Source of the DNA: CBDESM01 sp965205165 | GTDB taxonomy: Bacteria > Chloroflexota > Dehalococcoidia > Bin125 | DNA: 64,000 nt | Assembly (NCBI GenBank): GCA_965205165.1 | Contig: OZ242037.1 | Span: forward strand, 2,542,001 to 2,606,000 | Direction: 5' to 3' | Part shown: positions 6,865 to 15,187 of the stretch, piece by piece | Numbering within the stretch: the first letter of the stretch is position 1 | Layout: each line of letters begins with the position of its first letter | Program-made: the position numbers and the translations under genes | Notes under the pieces: generated by a model | Told to the model about the DNA's origin: nothing | Databases searched by the model: none | The model's input: the letters and a program-made list of their open reading frames with translations, nothing else

Positions 6865-8931
6865 CTACTGCTGCGGCGGCAACCGCCAAGCTCGCTCGAA
6901 CTGCTTGGGGTTCAGGTCGAAACTGTGCGCGATGTGCGTTCCTCCGACGTTGAATATGTTCCCTTGCCGGGCAACCAGTCCGTATCGGTTGACCAGCGGC
7001 AAGCGCCAGCTCAGGTCCAGGTCGCGCGAGCGGATCTGCTCCAGCAGCTGCGACCGACGCGCCGGATCCAGTTCGGTGCGCTGCTGCTGGCACAACTCAT
7101 CCAGATCCGCATCCTGCACGAGCGGATTCCCCGACGAATGCAGCCTGCCGTACGTCAGCGGGTCCGGGTCCGCCAAGTATTCCGGCAAAGGCGCCGACGC
7201 CACGATCCGCACGTCCTGATGCCATTCATTGATGGTGCGCTCGGAGCGCTGTTGCCGAAAAGTACGCACGCTTCTCGGCAGCAGCCGCACGTTCGCCGCT
7301 GCTCCCAGATGTTGCTGCCACTGATGCGCGACTACCGCCACTTCACCGGGATTCACCGAAGTCACGAACCTGTCGCTGCTGCTGCTCGCGTCCAGATTGA
7401 TCGTCAACGGCAGCAGGGCGCTGTACCCCGCCGCGCTCAACAGCGCCCGCGCCCGCGCCGGGTCGAACGTATACGGCTCGCCCAGCTCCTCCGGCGTCCA
7501 TGGCCACTCCCGGAACCCCGATTCGCTCGAATCGTCGGTCACGTGCGTCCAATCGTGCCCGCAATCCGGCGCTGCCAGGCCGTGATGCATCCGTTTCGCG
7601 ATCTCCACCCGATCAATCGCCGCGGACAAGGCGTGCCGGACTCGAACGTCCGCGAACGGCCCGCCGCGGGTCGCCCTGAATGTCAACGCCGAACCCCGGC
7701 CCGGCGTCGGCGCGACGACTTGGGCGGCGAAGTCGGGGAACAGCGTGCTGCTTTCTTCCAGCTCGGACGGCTCGATCAGTTCGAGCGCATCAAACTGCTG
7801 ATCAGTCCAGTCGCGCCAAATCTCATGCCGGGGCGTAAAGCTGTATGAACTGGGGACTCTCGACATCAGCACTCCGCCCCGGATTCTGGCGAAGTAAGGC
7901 AAACGCTCGCCCGTGATCCGGTCGCGCTTGAAGTACGAAGGATTCCGCACCGCGCCCCAGCTGGCGAGCGATGCCCACTGCATCCGGAACGGCCCGGTCC
8001 CTAGCGGCGTCGCGTTGTGGTCGACCCCGTTTCGAATCGTGAACGCCTCGCTCGGATCATCGAGCTGGTGCGGCGGGGCGATCACGTGCAGGGGCCCCGT
8101 CATCTGCGCCGGCAGGTAGCTCGCCGGCTCGCTCAGCCGGAACCTCACCGTCATCTCACGGTCGTCCGCTTCGATCTGCTCGACCGCTCCATAGGCCGAC
8201 CCTTGCGGCATCGTCGGCGAGCGATAGGCATCATGGCTGATCTGCACATCCGAGGCCGTCAACGCCCGCCCGTCGAGCGGCTCCGAATCCGGCCAGTTCA
8301 CGTCCTCATGGATATTGAACAGCAGCGTCGTCGGTTCCGGGATTTCCCAGCTTGCTGCCAAGTCCCCTTCGATCTCGCCGTGATGCGCATCGCGGTGATC
8401 TCCCGCCGCCATCACCACCAGTTGGCTGTATATCAGCGGCAGGAACGTCCCGATGCGGCCCCCCTGCAGCTGTGGTTCGAACGGCGTCCAACTGATCTGG
8501 GTCGGCCCATGTACGTGCAGTCCGCCGCTCCGAACTGGCCCCGCCTCCTGTCCCGCCAACTTCGCCAGCTCGCGCCAGTGGTAGCGCTCCCGCCACACCA
8601 GCGGGTCCACTACATCATCCGGTACCGGCCGCTCTGCAATCGGGATCGTCGCGAGATCCCTCGTTGGCTGAGCCTGCTGCCGCTCCTGCTCCGCCGCCGC
8701 TTCATTCTCCGCCGCTGCCGCCGGGGCCTCCTCCTCTTGCTGAGCAGCCGAGATCGCCAGCGGACTCGCCGGCACCGCTGACTCTTTCTCCGCGTCTCCT
8801 GCGACATCCTCCCGGCGCGAGTTGTGCGTCTCCGGCCCTCCGCAGCCCGCCAGTGCCAGCGCACTGATCCCCACCCCCGCCCGTAGAGCACGGGCCATGA
8901 AACCTCTGCGGCTGATCGCCGAATCCGCCAT
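6865..8931 (-). CDS. ABC transporter substrate-binding lipoprotein, family 5 (peptide/nickel type)
   Basis: A large (about 688 aa) solute-binding protein. The N-terminus combines a twin-arginine motif (SRRGFM) with a lipobox (LALAGC), so it is probably Tat-exported and lipid-anchored. An Ala/Glu-rich linker follows (about 25-90). The family-5 domain includes LLFNIHEDVNWPDSEPLDG, PLGTGPFRMQ and VRHALSAAIDRVEIAKRMHHG. I start at 8931, where GGAAG precedes the ATG and the twin-Arg falls at residues 8-9; an in-frame ATG at 8958 is possible. No permease or ATPase genes are adjacent. The ligand (peptide or other) is unknown. Confidence 0.85.
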   Translation of the reverse strand: MADSAISRRGFMARALRAGVGISALALAGCGGPETHNSRREDVAGDAEKESAVPASPLAISAAQQEEEAPAAAAENEAAAEQERQQAQPTRDLATIPIAERPVPDDVVDPLVWRERYHWRELAKLAGQEAGPVRSGGLHVHGPTQISWTPFEPQLQGGRIGTFLPLIYSQLVVMAAGDHRDAHHGEIEGDLAASWEIPEPTTLLFNIHEDVNWPDSEPLDGRALTASDVQISHDAYRSPTMPQGSAYGAVEQIEADDREMTVRFRLSEPASYLPAQMTGPLHVIAPPHQLDDPSEAFTIRNGVDHNATPLGTGPFRMQWASLASWGAVRNPSYFKRDRITGERLPYFARIRGGVLMSRVPSSYSFTPRHEIWRDWTDQQFDALELIEPSELEESSTLFPDFAAQVVAPTPGRGSALTFRATRGGPFADVRVRHALSAAIDRVEIAKRMHHGLAAPDCGHDWTHVTDDSSESGFREWPWTPEELGEPYTFDPARARALLSAAGYSALLPLTINLDASSSSDRFVTSVNPGEVAVVAHQWQQHLGAAANVRLLPRSVRTFRQQRSERTINEWHQDVRIVASAPLPEYLADPDPLTYGRLHSSGNPLVQDADLDELCQQQRTELDPARRSQLLEQIRSRDLDLSWRLPLVNRYGLVARQGNIFNVGGTHIAHSFDLNPKQFERAWRLPPQQ

Positions 8932-9021
8932 GCCTCTTCCGCGATCTATCCTTGCCATCTGGCATCCTCGTCAAGAGGAACGTGCGACCATGTCTCGGAT
9001 GGAGCGTTGGAAGGCCTACCC

Positions 9022-9369
9022 TCAGAAGGGCGGGTAGCAGACGAAGTAGCACTCCTCCCAGCAGACCAAGACCCAATGCCCGGCATGGTCCTGCACGTAG
9101 TTGCACACGTCGTAGCAGACGTTGCCACAGAGAGCCTTTGGTGTCGGTGCGGATGCGCTAAGCGCGGATTCACTCGCAAGGCTGAGCGCCGGCAGGTCAT
9201 GGCCTAGTGGCAGACAGGGATCCGCGCCCATTGCGGCGAGATCGGCGCTGTCCACGACGGAGATGGTCGCTGCCATGTCCGCAGCGGATGCGTTTCCCGC
9301 ACTCGAGAGCCATGTTGCTCCGAGCGAGACGATGGTGACGAGTGCTGTTGCGATCGTGAGCGTCCGCAT
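9022..9369 (-). CDS. Small secreted protein with duplicated C-x3-C-x3-C motif
   Basis: A 115-residue protein with a signal peptide (TLTIATALVTIVSLGATWLS, cleavage probably after NASA). A low-complexity Ala/Ser spacer and a cysteine-rich tail follow. The tail has two copies of C-x2-[VE]-C-Y-x-V-C (CGNVCYDVC and CWEECYFVC) 13 residues apart and ends YPPF. Six cysteines in a symmetric pattern suggest disulfides or a metal site outside the membrane. The start has GGAGAG upstream and a TATCCT box at 9409 to 9404. It lies 91 bases upstream of the binding lipoprotein start on the same strand. No family is recognised; a peptide precursor is one possibility. Confidence 0.65.
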   Translation of the reverse strand: MRTLTIATALVTIVSLGATWLSSAGNASAADMAATISVVDSADLAAMGADPCLPLGHDLPALSLASESALSASAPTPKALCGNVCYDVCNYVQDHAGHWVLVCWEECYFVCYPPF

Positions 9370-9403
9370 GGCGTCTCTCCGTCTTCCTGAGCTAGCTGAG
9401 CGC

Positions 9404-9409
9404 AGGATA
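9404..9409 (-). promoter_or_regulatory. -10-like box of Cys-rich protein gene
   Basis: TATCCT on the minus strand, 35 bases before the ATG at 9369. No convincing -35 is seen, so confidence is limited. Confidence 0.3.
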
Positions 9410-9560
9410 GCGAAATGTGCGAGCGCGTGGGTGCTTGCGCAAGAATGCCTGAGTGGAGCATCGCCGACGGGATGATGGCGGCCTTGCGATCCTTGCCGAC
9501 GCCCGCGGCCGATAACCTGTTTCCGCAGTCATCGCCTGCCGCGTGATCGGAGACCTCCGA

Positions 9561-10091
9561 ATGCCGGAAACCATCGCCATCCTCGACCCCCAGGCGCATG
9601 TCGCCGTCCGCGAAGCCTCGGCCGCGCCCAGGCTTGCTTCCCTTGACGGCCTCCGCCCGGGCATCCTCGAAAACCGCAAGGCCAACGCGCGGCTGCTGAT
9701 GGAGACGATGGTCGACGGCCTGCGGGCCCGCACCGGCCTCGGCGAACTCGTCGTCGGCTCCAAGCCCGTCGCCGGGCCGCCCTCGCAATCCACGATCGAT
9801 TCGCTCCGCAACAACGCCGACTTCCTCCTGATCGGCTCCTGCGATTGAGGCTCCTGCACGACGTGGAGTGTCCACGCCGCCGTCCTCTTCGAAGGTTTCG
9901 GAATCCCCACCGTGACCATCGGCACCTCCGCCTTCACCGATCTCCTCCAGCTCGAGGCGGAGCAGCGCGGGCTGCCCGCGCTCGAGCGGATCATCGTTCC
10001 CCACCCGATCGGCGGGCTCAAGCCCGAAGCGATCCAAGGCAAGGTCGGCGATGACGTGATCGACCAGCTCCACGCCGCTCTCACCGCATGA
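9561..10091 (+). CDS. UGSC family selenoprotein (in-frame UGA read as selenocysteine)
   Basis: Read through the TGA at 9846-9848, this frame gives 176 residues: 95, then Sec96, then 80 more ending at TGA 10089-10091. The motif around the UGA is LLIGSCD-U-GSCTTW, which is the U-G-S-C motif that names the UGSC family of (seleno)proteins. The region after UGA is clearly coding and continuous with the first half (VHAAVLFEGFGIPTVTIGTS, IIVPHPIGGL). A hairpin suited to be a bacterial SECIS follows the UGA. The start at 9561 has GGAGA seven bases upstream. Biochemical function is not established. The stop overlaps the next start (ATGA). Confidence 0.8.
9862..9876 (+). promoter_or_regulatory. Putative bacterial SECIS hairpin
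   Basis: CGTGGA (9862-9867) pairs perfectly with TCCACG (9871-9876), leaving loop GTG. The apical loop lies about 20 bases after the UGA at 9846-9848, within the known spacing of SelB-binding bSECIS hairpins, and offers the G-U commonly found there. Weaker pairing may extend the stem below through an A/C mismatch. It is part of the coding sequence. Confidence 0.55.
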
Positions 10092-11146
10092 CCGCCGCCG
10101 GACGCCCCGCCGCCGAGTACCAGGTCCCGGCCGACCCTTTCGAGTTCCATCAGGAGGCGATCCGACGGGGCTGGTCCGACGGCCTTCCACTGATTCCGCC
10201 CACGCCCGAGCGCGGCGACGCGCTGCTCGCCGCCGTTGACCGCGATCCGCTGGACGTCATTGCCGTCCTCGCCCCGCGCCAAGGCGAGGCGACCGTGCAG
10301 GCGGTCGCCGTCAACGCCGTCATGGCCGGCTGCCGCCCGCAGCACTTTCCCGTCGTGCTGGCCGCCGTCGAGGCGATCAGTCGGCCCGCCTTCAACCTCG
10401 ACGCCATCAACGCCACCACCCACCCCTGCGCCGTCTTCATTCTCGTCAGCGGCCCCGCAGCCCGCGCAGCCGGCGTCCACGGCGGTGCGGGCTGCTTCGG
10501 CCCGACCTTCCCCGCCAACGCGGCCATCGGCCGCGCCGTCCGGCTTGTTCAGCTCAACGTTGCCGGTGCGACCCCGGGTCGCGGCGACCGTGCCACCCAG
10601 GGCACGCCCGCCAAGTTCGCCTTCTGCGCCGCCGAACGCGAGGATGCCAGCCCCTGGCCCCCCTTCCAGACAACCCGCGGCCTCGCACCGGAACAGGGCG
10701 CGGTCACCGTCTGGGCCGCCGAAGGCCCCCACAACATCCAAGAGCACGGCAGCAACACCGCCGAGGACATCCTCAAGACCGTCGCCGGCGCGATGGGGCA
10801 AGCCGGCAGCAACAACATTCTCGGCAAGGGGGAACCCGTCCTCGCCTTCGGCCCCGAACACGCCGCCACCGTCGCGGAAGGCGGCTACTCCCGGCAGGAT
10901 GTCCAGAACTACCTCTGGGAGAACGCCCGCTACCCCGTTGACCGCCTCTCCCCGGAATTTCTCCGCGAGGTCAACGTCCGCATGGCCGGCGGCAACCTCC
11001 CGCCGCATGGCCCGGGAGACCTGCTCCCGATCAGCGATAAGCCCGAGGAAATCCACGTCATCGTCGCCGGCGGCCCGGGCAAGCACAGTTCCTGGATGCC
11101 CACCTTCGGCGGGCTCACCCGCCCCGTCACTATCGAAGTCGTCTAA
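10088..11146 (+). CDS. Conserved protein coupled to the UGSC selenoprotein
   Basis: A 352-residue soluble protein that starts inside the UGSC stop codon (ATGA overlap), so the two are co-translated. Recognisable blocks are GWSDGLPLIPPTPER (about 22-36), AVNAVMAGCRPQHFPVVLAA (about 75-94), ATTHPCAVFILVSGP, FPANAAIGRAVRLVQLNVAG and AEGPHNIQEHGS. I recall this family as a usual neighbour or fusion partner of UGSC proteins, but no reaction is known to me. Conserved Cys residues (about 82 and 117) could interact with the selenocysteine of its partner; that is inference. There is no signal peptide or membrane segment. Confidence 0.7.
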   Translation: MTAAGRPAAEYQVPADPFEFHQEAIRRGWSDGLPLIPPTPERGDALLAAVDRDPLDVIAVLAPRQGEATVQAVAVNAVMAGCRPQHFPVVLAAVEAISRPAFNLDAINATTHPCAVFILVSGPAARAAGVHGGAGCFGPTFPANAAIGRAVRLVQLNVAGATPGRGDRATQGTPAKFAFCAAEREDASPWPPFQTTRGLAPEQGAVTVWAAEGPHNIQEHGSNTAEDILKTVAGAMGQAGSNNILGKGEPVLAFGPEHAATVAEGGYSRQDVQNYLWENARYPVDRLSPEFLREVNVRMAGGNLPPHGPGDLLPISDKPEEIHVIVAGGPGKHSSWMPTFGGLTRPVTIEVV

Positions 11147-12003
11147 TCCTGCTCCCCCAGCAGCCGCGCCGGATTCTCGCGCACCATCCGCGCCACCTCT
11201 TCATCGCTGAAGCCCGCGTCCAGGAACCGGTCGATCCACACCCCGAACCCCAGCGGTGGAACCGGATTGTTCGCCTGCCCCAAGTCCGTTGCCAGCACCA
11301 CGTGCTCCGGCCCCACGGCCCGCACCTGCTCCGCGATCTCCCTGAACGCGGCCCTGCCCCCGGCGTGGTACGTCGCGATCGCGCACTGCTCCAGCATTGC
11401 TCCCAGCTCCGCGGCCTCGCGCTGCGCGGCAATCGGCCACCAGAACGATGCGTGCGTGATCACCGATCGGATGCCCCGCTCCCGCGCCGAACGCAGCAGC
11501 GGCAGCGTCTCCTCCACGCTCAGGTGCCCGCTCGCCAGCACCGCGTCGTGCTCGCTGATCAAATCCAGCAGCGTCTCGCAGACCGGATCCAGCTGCCCCG
11601 CCTCGTCGACGATCCGGATCGGCGCGTCATCGCTGTTCCACCGCCCCGGATTCAGCGAACGCCAATGCGCGGCATCGAACGTCGGCATCCAGACCACCTT
11701 CGCGCCCATCAGCAGCGACACGCGCAGGGCCTCCGGATTCAGCCCGCCCACCCCGTGGTCCAGCGCGATTCCGCCGTACACCCGCATCGGCGCGACCTCG
11801 TCGGCCAGTGCCCAGGCCAGCGGCTGCGTCGGATACTCGTGGCTTTTCAGCACCAGCCCGGCCAGCTCGAACGCCTTCGCCGCCCATACCAGCTCCCGCG
11901 CGTTCATCCGCCGCTGCGCGTATGGATCCGGCCCCGCGTGCACGTGCATGTCCGTCGCGCCCGTCAGCAAATTCTGCGCCCGCTCCGTCGGCACTCTGCT
12001 CAT
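11143..12003 (-). CDS. Amidohydrolase-like TIM-barrel protein (DUF6282-like)
   Basis: A 286-residue protein with a metal-dependent hydrolase look: ATDMHVHAGPDPYAQRR near the N-terminus (His-x-His), LKSHEYPT, a central SGHLSVEETLPLL, ITHASFWWP and a late LATDLGQANNPVPP (Asp on the last strand). Sequences with this pattern are often named DUF6282 family. The substrate is unknown. I choose the ATG at 12003 because it overlaps the upstream gene's stop (ATGA) and has GGAG nine bases before it; an ATG at 12015 is the alternative. It is co-transcribed with the nucleoside hydrolase. Its stop overlaps that of the convergent UGSC-partner gene. Confidence 0.75.
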   Translation of the reverse strand: MSRVPTERAQNLLTGATDMHVHAGPDPYAQRRMNARELVWAAKAFELAGLVLKSHEYPTQPLAWALADEVAPMRVYGGIALDHGVGGLNPEALRVSLLMGAKVVWMPTFDAAHWRSLNPGRWNSDDAPIRIVDEAGQLDPVCETLLDLISEHDAVLASGHLSVEETLPLLRSARERGIRSVITHASFWWPIAAQREAAELGAMLEQCAIATYHAGGRAAFREIAEQVRAVGPEHVVLATDLGQANNPVPPLGFGVWIDRFLDAGFSDEEVARMVRENPARLLGEQD

Positions 12004-12965
12004 GACCCGCTCCATCCCGCCTGCCGCTCGCCCGCCGCGAACTCAGCCAGCTTTCCGAACAAGTCGCTGAAGATGCGGTCCCGGTCGATGTACCGCGCTT
12101 CCGCGATCTCATGTGCGTCCTCCCGCCGCTCCCAGATCAGCTCGTCCGACAGACCGGGCACCCGCAGGATCTCCAGCGGCGCGCAGTCCGGATCGACCAG
12201 GTACCCCGTCGCCGCCAAATCCCAGACCTCCTTCGATCGCCCCAGCTCCGCCTCGCCCTCGAACCGCCGGTGCCCGGCGAAGATGTCGGCCAGGTATTCG
12301 CCGATCGCGCCGTGCGGGCGGGCGAACCGATCCAGTTCGGCGGTCGTGGTCAGCAGATGCGACGCGGCGCCGTAGCAGGGGATGTGGACCAGCGGCGCGC
12401 CGCTCGCCAGCACCGCCCGCGCCGCGTCGGGATCGTTGCGCAAGTTGAACTCCGCGGCCGAGCGCCGATGCTGCGGTTGCCCGCCGAGCCAGACCACGGC
12501 GATGCGGCCGACGATGGCCGGCTCCGCCAGCAGCGCCGACGCCACGTTCGTGAGCGCCCCGATCGCCGCCACCCACAGCACCTCTCCCGCCGGCGTTGCC
12601 ATCGCCCGCCGCACCAGATCATCCGATGCCGCGTTCGCCACTGGCTCATCCGCCGATGGCAGGAACCGATCGGCTCCCCGCAGCACCCGCCCCTCTGGAT
12701 CCACATCGAGCCGCTCCGTCAGCCGCAGGATTTCCGCCTCGCTCTCCGCCACTCCGGCCGCCGGCCCGCACTTGCCCCGCGCGAACGGCGCGGCGTAGAT
12801 CGCCTCCAGGCCCAGCCGCTCGCCCGACAGCAGGGCGTGCGCGACCGCGAACTGGTCGTCGATCTCGTTCGCGGTGTCCGTGTCCAGCACCATCCGCACG
12901 CGCCCCGCCGGCGGCCGCATCCGCGCCCGGCGCTCCGCGTCCGACAGCCCCGGGAATTCCGCCAT
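12000..12965 (-). CDS. Nucleoside hydrolase (inosine-uridine preferring family)
   Basis: A 321-residue protein with the diagnostic calcium-binding motif DTDTANEIDDQFA (about 28-40), which corresponds to the family DxDxxxDD cluster. Later segments AAIGALTNVASALLAEP and VWLGGQPQHRRSAAEFNLRN are typical (the second contains the EFN substrate loop). Members hydrolyse the N-glycosidic bond of ribonucleosides in purine/pyrimidine salvage, and some have other N-ribosyl substrates. It is cytoplasmic. It heads a two-gene operon with the amidohydrolase-like gene. Start ATG at 12965; the true start could be a few codons later. Confidence 0.85.
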   Translation of the reverse strand: MAEFPGLSDAERRARMRPPAGRVRMVLDTDTANEIDDQFAVAHALLSGERLGLEAIYAAPFARGKCGPAAGVAESEAEILRLTERLDVDPEGRVLRGADRFLPSADEPVANAASDDLVRRAMATPAGEVLWVAAIGALTNVASALLAEPAIVGRIAVVWLGGQPQHRRSAAEFNLRNDPDAARAVLASGAPLVHIPCYGAASHLLTTTAELDRFARPHGAIGEYLADIFAGHRRFEGEAELGRSKEVWDLAATGYLVDPDCAPLEILRVPGLSDELIWERREDAHEIAEARYIDRDRIFSDLFGKLAEFAAGERQAGWSGS

Positions 12966-12970
12966 CGCGC

Positions 12971-12976
12971 TACCCT
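12971..12976 (+). promoter_or_regulatory. -10-like box of LLM gene 2
   Basis: TACCCT lies 26 bases before the ATG at 13003, and TTAGGAG is a good Shine-Dalgarno. It lies between divergent genes only 37 bases apart. Confidence 0.35.
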
Positions 12977-13002
12977 CTCCCCTCGCAGGTTAGGAGCATC
13001 GC

Positions 13003-13839
13003 ATGCAGCACGGCGTCTTCATCTTCGCAACCGACCAAGCCATGGACGTGGTCGCGCTCGCCCGCGCCGTCGAGGACCGCGGTTTCGAGTGCCTCTTCGT
13101 GCCCGAGCACGTCCACATGCCGATCGACCGCGATACGCCGTTCCCGCTCACGCCCGACGGCTCGCTGCCCGAGGAGTACCGCCGCATCCACGACCCCTTC
13201 GTCGCGCTCGGCGCGGCCGCCGGCGCGACCACCGGGCTGAAGCTCGGCACCGGCATCTGCCTCGTCACCGAGCACGAGCCGATCGCGCTCGCCAAGCAGA
13301 TCGCCAGCCTCGACCTGATCTCCGGCGGGCGCTTCCTCTTCGGCATCGGCGCCGGCTGGCTGGCCGAGGAGATGGAGCCGCTCGGCGTCCGCTTCGCCGA
13401 CCGCTGGAAGGTGACCGACCAGCGCGTTGCCGCGATGAAGCAGATGTGGACGCAGGACGAGGCCGAATACCGCTCCGAGTTCGTCGACATCCCCAAGACC
13501 GCCGTGATCCCCAAGCCGGTCCAGCAGCCGCACCCGCCGATCCTGCTCGGCGCGGGCAGCAAGTGGGCCCGCCAGCGCGTGGTCGACTACTGCGACGGCT
13601 GGCTGCCCAACGTTCCCGCTCCGCGCTTCGTCGAGCGCGGCGTCCAGGACATCCAGTCCCGCGCCGCCGAGGCCGGCCGCGACTTCGACGAGATCAGCAT
13701 CAACGTCTTCGGCGCGGACCCGGAGGCCAAGGCCGAGTACGAGCGCATGGGCGTCGACCGCTGCATCCACCGCCTGCCCCACGCGGGCGCGGACGAGGTC
13801 GTCCTGGAACTCGACCGCCTCGCCAAGCTGGTGCTGTAG
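13003..13839 (+). CDS. LLM class F420-dependent oxidoreductase (TIGR03619-like)
   Basis: A 278-residue luciferase-like monooxygenase. Family features include MDVVALARAVEDRGFECLFV and PEHVHMPIDRDTPFPL at the N-terminus, LKLGTGICLVTEHEPIALAK (about 80-100), SLDLISGGRFLFGIGAGWLA (about 104-123) and HPPILLGAGSKWARQRVVDY. PEHVH...R-x-T-P-F is characteristic of the F420-dependent TIGR03619 group. The substrate is unknown. It stands alone between divergent and convergent genes. It is only distantly like the LLM gene at 3985, so the pair is not a recent duplication. Confidence 0.85.
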   Translation: MQHGVFIFATDQAMDVVALARAVEDRGFECLFVPEHVHMPIDRDTPFPLTPDGSLPEEYRRIHDPFVALGAAAGATTGLKLGTGICLVTEHEPIALAKQIASLDLISGGRFLFGIGAGWLAEEMEPLGVRFADRWKVTDQRVAAMKQMWTQDEAEYRSEFVDIPKTAVIPKPVQQPHPPILLGAGSKWARQRVVDYCDGWLPNVPAPRFVERGVQDIQSRAAEAGRDFDEISINVFGADPEAKAEYERMGVDRCIHRLPHAGADEVVLELDRLAKLVL

Positions 13840-13852
13840 CCGCCGGTTCCGC

Positions 13853-14353
13853 CTACTTGTAGCGCCGTCCGCGCTGCTCGCGGCCGCGCTCGCCGACGTA
13901 TTCGTAGACCGGCACGCCGTAGCCGCACGAGGTTTGGGTCCGCTCCACTTGGACCTCGATCACCTGCCGCTCCGGTGTCGGCATCTCGACCGACCGCAGC
14001 TCCTCCGCCCGCTCCGCCAGCACCGACTCCTCCAGCGGCACTGCCCGCGCCCGCCCATACAGCCGCACGATCGCCGCATCGTCCGCCGACATCGACATCG
14101 CCATCAGCGTGACCGGCCCGCCCGCCTCCGCATGCCGCGCCGTCTCGTTCCCGCTCCCCCGGTAGTCGAAGTACGCCACCCGGTTCGGATCGATCACGAA
14201 CAAATCCGCCGCCCCCTTCGGCGACAGGTTCACGGCTCCCTGCCCGTCCGGCCCCTCGCCCATCTCCGGATCCGCCGATGCGACGAAGAACACGCGGGAG
14301 TCCCGAATTAGTGCCGCCTGCTCCTCCGTGATCTGATCCAGCAGGTTCGCCAT
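13853..14353 (-). CDS. Pyridoxamine 5'-phosphate oxidase family protein
   Basis: A 166-residue split-barrel flavin-binding protein. It starts with a helix (LDQITEEQAALIRDSRVFFV), then VNLSPKGAADLFVIDPNRVA and YFDYRGSGNETARHAEAGGP, the latter being the typical phosphate-binding stretch of this family. Members bind FMN or F420 and reduce or oxidise varied substrates. Specificity cannot be assigned, and PLP synthesis itself is unlikely given the short length. The N-terminal ATG has AGAGGAC upstream. It may share a transcript with the PD40-repeat gene 36 bases upstream. Confidence 0.75.
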   Translation of the reverse strand: MANLLDQITEEQAALIRDSRVFFVASADPEMGEGPDGQGAVNLSPKGAADLFVIDPNRVAYFDYRGSGNETARHAEAGGPVTLMAMSMSADDAAIVRLYGRARAVPLEESVLAERAEELRSVEMPTPERQVIEVQVERTQTSCGYGVPVYEYVGERGREQRGRRYK

Positions 14354-14389
14354 TGTCCGTCCTCTTTTCCAAGCGGCAGGCCCGCGGGC

Positions 14390-15142
14390 TTAGCCGCGCA
14401 CGTTCCAAGATACCCACGTCGCGGCCGTCAAACTGCGCAGCTCCCCGCTCGCCAAATCCAGCACCAGTACGTTCCAGTTCGCCTCCGTGTGGGCATGGAA
14501 CGCAATCGCTCCTCCGTCCGGCGACCACGATGGATGCCCGCACGGTCTTGGCGTCCGCAACATCTCCACTGTCCCAGAGCCGAGCTCCGCGACATGAATC
14601 GCGCCGTCCCGCTCGAACGCGATTCGATCCGTGCCCGGGCACCACGCGGGGGCGCTCCCGCGCTGAGCGCCCGCTACTGCGCACGCCTCTCCGGCGTCCG
14701 CGTCGACGACCTCGATCCCGCCTGCTCGTGCGAGCGCAATTCGCCGCCCGTCGCCTGCCCATGACGGGTCGCGCCCATCGATCCCCGCATCCGTTTCCGC
14801 GTCCTCGTCCCGCAGCCAGAGCCGTCCGTTCCGGATCAGCGCTAGCCGTCCGCTCGGCGAGAACGCCGCCTGCGTCGCCGATTCGTCCAAACGCTCCGGA
14901 CGCCCGCCGTCCAATCGTGCCAAGTCGATCCCGCCGCGCCGGTGCACCGCGACGCGCTGTCCGTCCGGCGACCACGCCGGATCGTCCGCCGTCGCTCCGC
15001 GGGTCAGCCGCCGCGCATTACCGCCCGCGGCCGGCGCGGCATAGAGGTCCCAGCCCTCCGCCCGGTTGGAGAGGAACGCGATCCAGCGCCCGTCCGGCGA
15101 CCACGCCGGCGACATCCCGTTGCTCGCCGAAATCAGCTCCAT
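14390..15142 (-). CDS. TolB-like WD40/PD40 beta-propeller repeat protein
   Basis: A 250-residue protein built of repeats with the PD40 signature P-x-W-S-P-D-G: PAWSPDGRWIAFLS, PAWSPDGQRVAVHR, AAFSPSGRLALIRN, PSWAGDGRRIALAR and PSWSPDGGAIAFHA. This gives at least five blades of a beta-propeller. There is no signal peptide, unlike true periplasmic TolB, so a cytoplasmic scaffold or an incomplete domain is likely. GGGAGG precedes the ATG. It diverges from the Nudix-serS operon with only 45 bases between starts. Confidence 0.7.
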   Translation of the reverse strand: MELISASNGMSPAWSPDGRWIAFLSNRAEGWDLYAAPAAGGNARRLTRGATADDPAWSPDGQRVAVHRRGGIDLARLDGGRPERLDESATQAAFSPSGRLALIRNGRLWLRDEDAETDAGIDGRDPSWAGDGRRIALARAGGIEVVDADAGEACAVAGAQRGSAPAWCPGTDRIAFERDGAIHVAELGSGTVEMLRTPRPCGHPSWSPDGGAIAFHAHTEANWNVLVLDLASGELRSLTAATWVSWNVRG

Positions 15143-15174
15143 CGCGCCCTCCCGGCGAATCTCCCGGCGCTCGG

Positions 15175-15187
15175 TAGACTAGGCCCG
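15175..15187 (+). promoter_or_regulatory. Leaderless promoter of Nudix-serS-methyltransferase operon
   Basis: TAGACT (15175-15180) ends seven bases before the ATG at 15188, so transcription would start at the initiation codon. There is no Shine-Dalgarno in the gap, which fits leaderless initiation. The box is partly palindromic (CTAGTCTA on the other strand) and could also serve the divergent gene. Confidence 0.5.

Noticed and set aside
9543..9848. The 101-aa ORF ending at TGA 9848 as a complete gene, or as a pseudogene fragment
   Set aside because: Coding continues in the same frame through UGSC and on to an ATGA overlap with the next gene. The site matches a known Sec motif with a hairpin, so a nonsense mutation is unlikely.
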